Below, one piece after another: positions 7,057-12,260 of a stretch of DNA of 12,260 nucleotides. The stretch spans positions 1-12,260 of the forward strand of contig DKPV01000035.1 of the NCBI GenBank assembly GCA_002471375.1, written 5' to 3'. Below the pieces are notes generated by a model. It did no database searches. It was not told the DNA's origin and was given only the letters and a program-made list of their open reading frames with translations. Origin of the DNA: Flavobacteriales bacterium UBA7325. Its GTDB lineage: Bacteria; Bacteroidota; Bacteroidia; Flavobacteriales_D; Crocinitomicaceae. Position numbers and translations under genes: made by a program. Within the stretch, counting starts at the first letter, position 1. The number at the start of each line of letters is the position of its first letter.

Positions 7057-7482
7057 CTATGTTTCACGTGGAACAATTAACAGAAGCGCTTGATCCTCTA
7101 GCTTCCGCATACGTTTCGCTTCTTCAGGATATTTATCTCCAAATCCGAGTAAATGGAGCACGCCATGAACCACCACTCGGTTCAATTCTGTGCGAAAATC
7201 CACAGATAAATCACTCGCGTTTTCTAATACACGGTCTATCGATATAAACAAGTCGCCTGACACCGCTTCCTCGGTTGTGTAATCAAAGGTGATAATATCG
7301 GTGTAGTAGTCATGGTTCAGGTGTTTACGGTTCATATCAAGTAGGTACTTGTCTGAGCAAAAAATCAATGAGACATCACCTAACACATTGTCGTGACGTC
7401 GACAAACAACATCTAGCCATGAAACAAAAAATTCCGGATCTAAATCCAGAATCTTTGTATCCTCAAAATTAATTAAGATCAT
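7057..7482 (-). CDS. ybeY: YbeY, endoribonuclease for rRNA maturation
   Basis: This 141-residue metal-dependent RNase acts in 16S rRNA 3'-end maturation and ribosome quality control. The family core reads DVSLIFCSDKYLLDMNRKHL (about 36-55), YYTDIITFDY (59-68), GDLFISIDRV (76-85) and NRVVVHGVLHLLGFGDK (101-117). Zinc ligands His106 and His110 are present. In the usual H-x3-H-x5-H pattern the third ligand position is Asp116, with GFGDK where other phyla have GYDH; I recall this as usual for Bacteroidota. The start codon shares one base with the stop of the upstream ATPase gene (TAATG), implying coupled translation. The last five residues, VPRET, come from a parS sequence and may not be needed for function. 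Confidence 0.93.
   Translation of the reverse strand: MILINFEDTKILDLDPEFFVSWLDVVCRRHDNVLGDVSLIFCSDKYLLDMNRKHLNHDYYTDIITFDYTTEEAVSGDLFISIDRVLENASDLSVDFRTELNRVVVHGVLHLLGFGDKYPEEAKRMRKLEDQALLLIVPRET
7060..7075. other. parS site 2, inside the 3' end of ybeY
   Basis: This is a base-for-base copy of the site at 7017-7032, in the same orientation, with starts 43 bp apart (about four helical turns). It encodes the YbeY C-terminus VPRET and abuts the TAG stop at 7057-7059. Two identical 16-mers this close are very unlikely by chance, which strengthens both calls. Confidence 0.85.
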
Positions 7483-7898
7483 TATTTTTTGGAGAAATAT
7501 ATACTAACACTGGCGCCGTTTTCCTCAAATTCAACCGCCTCAGCAAGTGACTTCATAAGGTAAATACCTCTTCCGTTTTCCTTTTCAATATTCTCAGGAG
7601 AAGTAGGATCTGGTAAATTCTTATAATCAAATCCCACTCCTTTATCTCGAATATTAAAACAGAAATCCATTTCCTTATCACCCACATGAACATCCACACT
7701 GAGTTCATTCTTCATCATATTACCGTGCTCGATTGCGTTATTAACCGCCTCTGTAACGGCAATTAAAACGTTACCATAGTAATCTTCATTTACTGCTAAC
7801 CTTTCACAAACGCTATCAACTAATGTTTCAACTTTTGCTATTGACCCGAAATCCGACGGGATAGATAGTTTATCAACAAGAACAAAATCTTTTTTCAT
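7482..7898 (-). CDS. RsbW/anti-sigma-factor-like ATP-binding protein (HATPase_c_2)
   Basis: This 138-residue stand-alone GHKL ATPase-fold domain resembles the serine kinase/anti-sigma factors RsbW and SpoIIAB. The N-box is TEAVNNAIEHGN (49-60) with Glu50, Asn53, Asn54 and His58. The G1 box is RDKGVGF (84-90) with Asp85. The G2 region is ENGRGIYLM (107-115). There is no transmembrane segment and no fused receiver or phosphatase domain, so it is probably cytosolic. In the family it would phosphorylate a STAS anti-anti-sigma protein or sequester a sigma factor. No such partner is encoded in the window, so its target is unknown. It starts 14 bp after the DUF4175 gene and its stop overlaps the ybeY start by one base, so all three are probably co-transcribed. 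Confidence 0.85.
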   Translation of the reverse strand: MKKDFVLVDKLSIPSDFGSIAKVETLVDSVCERLAVNEDYYGNVLIAVTEAVNNAIEHGNMMKNELSVDVHVGDKEMDFCFNIRDKGVGFDYKNLPDPTSPENIEKENGRGIYLMKSLAEAVEFEENGASVSIYFSKK

Positions 7899-7912
7899 CT
7901 TATAGTTTCAAT

Positions 7913-10900
7913 TTACAACATACGATTGAAATACTCATTTGCTCTGTCCTTATAGTACTTTCTATAAGCGGGATCTACGAACCGCAACATTTCAATCTGT
8001 TTCAACTTTTCCTTGTTATACTGATCAAACTGAATTAGGTTACCATAATTCTCACTTTTTCCCTGTTGAGATTCGCGCTTTTCGTCTAAACCCCGTTCCA
8101 TCAATGCTTTCTCGCTTTCCAAAAGACGTGTAAGAATGTCTCTCTGGCGTTTAACCATATTATCTCCATACCTCTTGTTCACGAGATCCTTTTCTTGTTG
8201 TTCCAGCTTCTCTATCAAAGAATTTAGTCGATTGCCTTGACCTTTACCGTCTTTATTAAGCTCACGTCGCAACGCTTCTAAACGCTTTCTCATAGCCGAT
8301 TGTTGTGCCGCCATTTTAGCCGTTTCTTTACTACCTAAACCCATACCGCCTTGTCCTCCTTTTCCACCCGGTTTTTGTCCGGGTTGATCACCAGGCTTCT
8401 TTCCACCTGGTTGCGCTCCTTTTTTCATGTCCTCAAGCTGTTTCTTAAGCATTTCTTTCATGTCACCGCTCGACATCTTACCAGGGCCTGGTTTTCCTTT
8501 ACCTTTACCGCCTGGTTTATCGCAACTTCCGGATCCAGACATCATGCTCTGCATCTGCTTTTGCATTTGTTGCAAACTCTCATTCAACATCAATGCGAGA
8601 TTATTGTAAGACGTCATTGCATACTGCTGATGAATTCCAAGATCGGCACGGCGTCTTTCGTCTATATCCTCCAGTGCTAAATCATGATTCGCTTGAATCT
8701 GATTTAACTCATCATCTATATACGTAGCTATTTTAGGTTGTCGTTTAGCTAAAGCATACAAACTGTCACGTACAATTTTAGTGTCATCCACTATCTTCCT
8801 TTGTCTTCTAGTATACTTTCGAAATACTGGGTCTGTATCATGTATACGTTTCAGTTTATCCATAACATCCTCTTGGTCGAAACTTAAAGCAACAAGGCTT
8901 TCTAATATGTTTCTTAACATTTCGATGTCTTCACCTTGCTTCTCTCGGTTCGATTGCTGTTGCATCATATCTAGCGTTTCCGCCATTTCCTTCATCTTCT
9001 CAGAAGCGCCTTCTTGGGACTCACCAGCTTTACTGTCCTTACCCTTTTCCATTTTCTCTTTTGCATCATCCAAGTCTTCAGATACCTCCTCTGACTTGGA
9101 CTCAGGCTCTCCCAACTCCATAGGACTCTCTAGTTCCTGATTAAGACTGTCGAGCTCCTTCAAATCGTCCTTTAATTGATCAAACTTCTCCTCTATATCC
9201 TTCTGCTTATTCAGGTCAGAATCTGAACTTCCATCCTTCTTCTTCTGAATGTCATCTTTCAGTTTCTGCTGTTCCTCTGCAAGCTTTTTCAACTCTTCCT
9301 CAACCGCATCAATTTTCTCATTTACCTGAAGACGCTTTAGCATCTCCATACTTCTATCAAGCTGTTTCTTCATGTCCTCCGCAGACATTTCCATCTTCTC
9401 CATAGTTTCATCCACCCCCTGCTCATTCTGCTCTTTCATCAACTCTTCTAGTTGATCCAATAAATCCTTCAACTCATCATCCATAAGTTCTTCCAAGAGG
9501 TCATTAATCATCTCTTGCTGTTCCATCAACTCTTTATCCATTTCAGAAAGCTGATTCTTTTCTTCCATCGAATTCTGCATCTCCTCAGACATAGACTCTA
9601 AGTTCTCAATTAAGGACTTATGTTCCTCTTTCAATTGCTGAATCTGATTTTCCTTATTCCAGTTTGATTGATTAGAATTCATCGTTTCTTTCTTCAGGCG
9701 TTCAAGGTTCTTTTGGAACTCATCTAATTGCTCCTTAACCTGATTCATTTTCTGACGTGCCTTTTCAGCATCCTCGTCACGTAATTCATTCAAGTCCTCT
9801 AAGTCCGGCAGACGATAAACAAAAGAACGGCTCCTAGTAGATTTAGCACCATTAACTCCATCATTATCACGCACAACAAAATAATATTCAATCTTGTCTT
9901 CTAGAGACAACTCTTCACGTCGGAAATCTACAGCAAAATCAAACGGCGCCTCCGTACCAATAACACGACCAGCAGGAATAGTCTCGATTCTTTTTCCTCC
10001 TCCCTTAGAGGTGATAGTATACACAAAAGAAAGACTAGAAAGTCCATGATCATCATTCACAGAACCAGTAAAATATCGGATACCATCTTTGACACTATCC
10101 TGTGTTTCTACAACTTGTATTGCGGGATAATTATCCTTCACAACGTCCACGCTAAAGTAGGTCGTATCAACCTTCTTGTTCTCCTTGTTTTTTAAAACAA
10201 CTTTCCCGTCTACATCTTGAACGAATCGCTCAGAAATCTTAAATCCATCACTTTCAAATGACTTCCTCTTACTGCCTAGCCAAAACTCTGAGCGACCACT
10301 ATTCTTTGTTAATATACTCCATGAAGCAATAGTTCCTTCAGGTAACGTCAAGTCCGAAGCATTATCAACAACCTCATTCTCCATTCCTAAATAAGATGGA
10401 TAAACTAGCGTTGCCTGCATCTTTCCAATAGCTGTTTTCGCTATTACGTTGACACCAAACTTATCACTTGAAACCTTCTCACCTTTTACAACAGCCTCAA
10501 ACCGCAAAGATATATCCGTACGCACCTGATTCAACTCTCCAACAAATTTGTTTTTTGTCGTCCGTCGCAATAATGCCCGGCCCAGATCTGAACGAACATA
10601 CACCCGTTCAGGAATTTCATCACCTATCAACTCAACCTCAAACGGAAAGTTTTGTCCTTCCTCAACACTCGAACCACTATTTAAAAATGAAAACTTAAAC
10701 GGTGCTGGAATTTCAAACTCCTCCGAGAATAATAAAACCCTCTCTGTTCCTTCCTTAAAGAAGGACGGAGCAATGGCAGCAAACGCTAAAAACCCACACA
10801 CTACAGGAAGTGCCCAAATTAAATGACGTTTGTTCTCATTCAAATCAATCGCGCTTGCGAAAGGAACCATATTAAGGTTAGAGCTGCGTTGTTGAACACT

Positions 10901-11290
10901 TGCATTTAACAACTCAAAATCTGCAGAATTCTTGTCCATTTGATCCTGCAGCTGTAAGGTGTTTAATAAACGATCGGATACTTCAGGAAAGAAAGACCCA
11001 ATAATATTAGATGCCTGATATCGATTAATCCGCTTTCCATAGGACTTTAATCGAAGTAAGGGTGTCACGATATACTTCCCGAGTATAAATACATTTAAAC
11101 CTATAAAACTAAAGAGTAAAACAGCCCGAACTGTAGATCCAAAACGACCGAAGTATTCGAGCGTGATCACTAATAAATACGTGGCTAATAGAACTCCAAC
11201 AAACAAGAAAACCCCTTTAATCATTTGGTTCTTGTAAAACTTCCTGATAAAGCCGTCCACCTGTCCTAAAAGCCGATCGAATGCACTCAT
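7913..11290 (-). CDS. DUF4175-family membrane protein with long coiled coil
   Basis: This 1125-residue protein is of unknown function. Predicted transmembrane helices lie at about 24-47, 53-75 and 156-178. Residues about 190-495 form beta-rich, Ig-like or extracytoplasmic segments (for example FKFSFLNSGSSVEEGQNF, IEYYFVVRDNDG). Residues about 500-780 form a very charged coiled coil rich in Glu, Lys, Gln and Met. A helical block at 785-915 is followed by a Gly/Lys/Pro-rich low-complexity linker (about 921-985) and a final helical domain. The architecture and N-terminus (FDRLLGQVDGFIRKFYKNQM) match the DUF4175 proteins of Bacteroidota. After the third helix most of the chain is likely periplasmic, though this topology is inferred. 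It is the first gene of the unit with the RsbW-like ATPase, ybeY and mnmG. The sequence is intact, with no frameshift. An envelope-structural role is plausible but unproven. Confidence 0.8.
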   Translation of the reverse strand: MSAFDRLLGQVDGFIRKFYKNQMIKGVFLFVGVLLATYLLVITLEYFGRFGSTVRAVLLFSFIGLNVFILGKYIVTPLLRLKSYGKRINRYQASNIIGSFFPEVSDRLLNTLQLQDQMDKNSADFELLNASVQQRSSNLNMVPFASAIDLNENKRHLIWALPVVCGFLAFAAIAPSFFKEGTERVLLFSEEFEIPAPFKFSFLNSGSSVEEGQNFPFEVELIGDEIPERVYVRSDLGRALLRRTTKNKFVGELNQVRTDISLRFEAVVKGEKVSSDKFGVNVIAKTAIGKMQATLVYPSYLGMENEVVDNASDLTLPEGTIASWSILTKNSGRSEFWLGSKRKSFESDGFKISERFVQDVDGKVVLKNKENKKVDTTYFSVDVVKDNYPAIQVVETQDSVKDGIRYFTGSVNDDHGLSSLSFVYTITSKGGGKRIETIPAGRVIGTEAPFDFAVDFRREELSLEDKIEYYFVVRDNDGVNGAKSTRSRSFVYRLPDLEDLNELRDEDAEKARQKMNQVKEQLDEFQKNLERLKKETMNSNQSNWNKENQIQQLKEEHKSLIENLESMSEEMQNSMEEKNQLSEMDKELMEQQEMINDLLEELMDDELKDLLDQLEELMKEQNEQGVDETMEKMEMSAEDMKKQLDRSMEMLKRLQVNEKIDAVEEELKKLAEEQQKLKDDIQKKKDGSSDSDLNKQKDIEEKFDQLKDDLKELDSLNQELESPMELGEPESKSEEVSEDLDDAKEKMEKGKDSKAGESQEGASEKMKEMAETLDMMQQQSNREKQGEDIEMLRNILESLVALSFDQEDVMDKLKRIHDTDPVFRKYTRRQRKIVDDTKIVRDSLYALAKRQPKIATYIDDELNQIQANHDLALEDIDERRRADLGIHQQYAMTSYNNLALMLNESLQQMQKQMQSMMSGSGSCDKPGGKGKGKPGPGKMSSGDMKEMLKKQLEDMKKGAQPGGKKPGDQPGQKPGGKGGQGGMGLGSKETAKMAAQQSAMRKRLEALRRELNKDGKGQGNRLNSLIEKLEQQEKDLVNKRYGDNMVKRQRDILTRLLESEKALMERGLDEKRESQQGKSENYGNLIQFDQYNKEKLKQIEMLRFVDPAYRKYYKDRANEYFNRML
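8336..8530 (-). repeat. Gly/Lys/Pro-rich low-complexity stretch in the DUF4175 gene
   Basis: These bases encode residues of about 921-985, with short imperfect repeats of PGGK, GKGK, PGQK and GGQGG interrupted by a helical segment (MKEMLKKQLEDMKK). Codons for Gly and Lys vary, so it is not a recent exact DNA repeat. It probably forms a flexible positively charged linker. Confidence 0.6.
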
Positions 11291-11360
11291 ATTAAATTGC
11301 TTAATTAACTAAATTACAACTATTCTTTCTGATTGTTGTACAATAAACGTTAAAGCCATG

Positions 11361-11370
11361 TACGATCGTA
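11361..11370. promoter_or_regulatory. Palindrome in the DUF4175/gltX divergent region
   Basis: TACGATCGTA is a perfect 10-bp palindrome, and ATGTACGATCGTATAT around it is palindromic but for one pair. It sits between the two divergent start codons (11290 and 11457), 71 bp from one and 87 bp from the other. It could be an operator serving either promoter, but a 10-bp palindrome alone is weak evidence. Confidence 0.25.
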
Positions 11371-11406
11371 TATAGAAGACGTTCAACATAACGCGAAACA
11401 TCTATC

Positions 11407-11437
11407 TTCGTTACTTAACCGATTCTCCTTATCTTTG
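11407..11437 (+). promoter_or_regulatory. Bacteroidota-type promoter of gltX
   Basis: TTCG (11407-11410, one mismatch to TTTG) is followed after exactly 19 bp by TATCTTTG (11430-11437), a perfect TAnnTTTG box. The expected start lies near 11442-11444, giving a leader of about 14 nt before the ATG at 11457. The -7 box is identical to that of the desaturase unit. Confidence 0.7.
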
Positions 11438-11456
11438 CACCAAAATTTATTGATTT

Positions 11457-12260
11457 ATGTCTAATAGACCCGTTCGCGTAAGATTCGCACCATCCCCAAC
11501 AGGACCACTTCATCTTGGCGGTGTTCGTACCGCACTATATAATTACCTCTACGCAAAGAAGCATAATGGCGTTTTCTTAATTCGTATTGAAGATACTGAT
11601 GAAAAGCGATTCGTTCCAGGCGCGCAAGACTACATTATGGATGCACTAAAATGGTGCGGAATTATGCCAACAGAAGGTCCAGGACTTGGAGGCGATCACG
11701 GCCCATATGTACAGTCGGAACGAAAAGATATATATAAGCCATTTGCTGAGCAATTAGTAAAAGATGGTCATGCATACCTAGCTTTTGATTCTCCCGAGGA
11801 TCTTAACGCTATGAGAAAACAAGCTAGCGCAATGGGAATGCCTAACTGGCAATACAACAATATTACACGTTCTTCAATGAAGAATTCGCTGACACTTCCT
11901 GCGGATGAAGTTGAAAAGAGAATCGCAGCAGGTGACCCATATACTGTGCGAATGAAAATGCCTCGTAATATTGACGTACGATTTAAAGATGAAGTAAGGG
12001 GTTGGGTTGTTGTGAATACCAATAACCTCGATGATAAAATATTACTCAAGCCAACAGGGATGCCGACTTATCACTTGGCAAATATCGTAGATGATAATTC
12101 TATGGAAATTAGCCATGTAATCCGTGGGGAGGAGTGGTTACCATCGGCACCTTTACACGTGATGCTTTATGACGCTTTCGGTTGGGAGCGTCCTAAATTC
12201 GCACACCTTCCCCTTGTTTTAAAACCAGACGGAAACGGAAAATTATCAAAGCGTGATGGT
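11457..12260 (+). CDS. gltX: GltX, glutamyl-tRNA synthetase, 3' end outside window
   Basis: The first 268 residues of a class I aminoacyl-tRNA synthetase are present; it attaches glutamate to tRNA-Glu in the cytosol. The start MSNRPVRVRFAPSPTGPLHL includes the HIGH-type motif (His19-Leu-Gly-Gly). Further GluRS signatures are FLIRIEDTD (about 40-48), KPTGMPTYHLANIVDD and HVIRGEEWLPSAPLH. The window ends just after the KMSKS-type loop KLSKR (262-266). The Cys-x-Cys zinc site of E. coli GluRS is absent; that region reads HAYLAFDSPEDL, as in zinc-free enzymes. Only the catalytic domain is visible; the anticodon-binding half lies beyond the edge. The ATG at 11457 is preferred because the conserved RVRFAPSPTG follows directly and a promoter lies 20 bp upstream. 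The reading frame is open throughout. Confidence 0.96.
   Translation, partial: MSNRPVRVRFAPSPTGPLHLGGVRTALYNYLYAKKHNGVFLIRIEDTDEKRFVPGAQDYIMDALKWCGIMPTEGPGLGGDHGPYVQSERKDIYKPFAEQLVKDGHAYLAFDSPEDLNAMRKQASAMGMPNWQYNNITRSSMKNSLTLPADEVEKRIAAGDPYTVRMKMPRNIDVRFKDEVRGWVVVNTNNLDDKILLKPTGMPTYHLANIVDDNSMEISHVIRGEEWLPSAPLHVMLYDAFGWERPKFAHLPLVLKPDGNGKLSKRDG

Noticed and set aside
7059..7247. Plus-strand ORF starting MFHVEQ opposite ybeY
   Set aside because: The start is simply the parS sequence read on the plus strand; the rest is antisense to the well-supported ybeY gene and resembles no family.
8351..8680. Plus-strand ORFs opposite the DUF4175 gene (also near 8781-9140 and 10468-10826)
   Set aside because: They are antisense to a long, clearly coding frame; their composition is that of reversed low-complexity codons and no domain is recognisable.
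11309..11316. Possible -7 box TAATTTAG for the DUF4175 unit (minus strand)
   Set aside because: It has one mismatch in the core, and the nearest TTG is 24 bp away, outside the usual spacing.

Overview
This is a chromosomal housekeeping segment from a member of Bacteroidota, most likely Flavobacteriales. Four things point there: TAnnTTTG-type -7 promoter boxes, start codons without Shine-Dalgarno sequences, the long three-domain IspG, and a DUF4175 - ATPase - ybeY - mnmG gene order that I recall as common in that group. No mobile element, CRISPR array, rRNA or tRNA is visible.

Layout. At 1-851 (-) lies an outer-membrane beta-barrel protein; it is complete except for the last base of its probable stop codon. 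At 981-2807 (-) is a tight three-gene unit: membrane fatty-acid desaturase, YjbR-family protein and Hsp15-like S4 RNA-binding protein. Its genes overlap by 4 and 11 bp, and it is driven by a good promoter at 2828-2861. Divergent from it is ispG (2970-4892, +), a [4Fe-4S] enzyme of the MEP isoprenoid pathway. A 245-bp gene-free gap with two small hairpins separates ispG from a convergent four-gene unit on the minus strand (5138-11290). In transcription order this unit encodes a 1125-residue membrane/coiled-coil DUF4175 protein, an RsbW-like ATPase, the rRNA-maturation RNase YbeY and the tRNA-modification enzyme MnmG. Divergent from that unit, gltX (glutamyl-tRNA synthetase) starts at 11457 under a clear promoter and runs off the right edge. 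Translation-related functions (gltX, mnmG, ybeY, hsp15) therefore dominate, accompanied by envelope and lipid functions (beta-barrel protein, desaturase, ispG, DUF4175).

The most notable non-coding signal is a pair of identical 16-bp sequences, TGTTTCACGTGGAACA, at 7017-7032 and 7060-7075, lying 43 bp apart in the same orientation. They match the ParB-binding centromere site parS. One fills the short mnmG leader; the other forms the last codons of ybeY (C-terminus VPRET). They imply that this locus lies in the origin-proximal, ParB-loaded part of the chromosome. I see no new defence or mobile system. The least understood genes are the DUF4175 protein and its ATPase neighbour.
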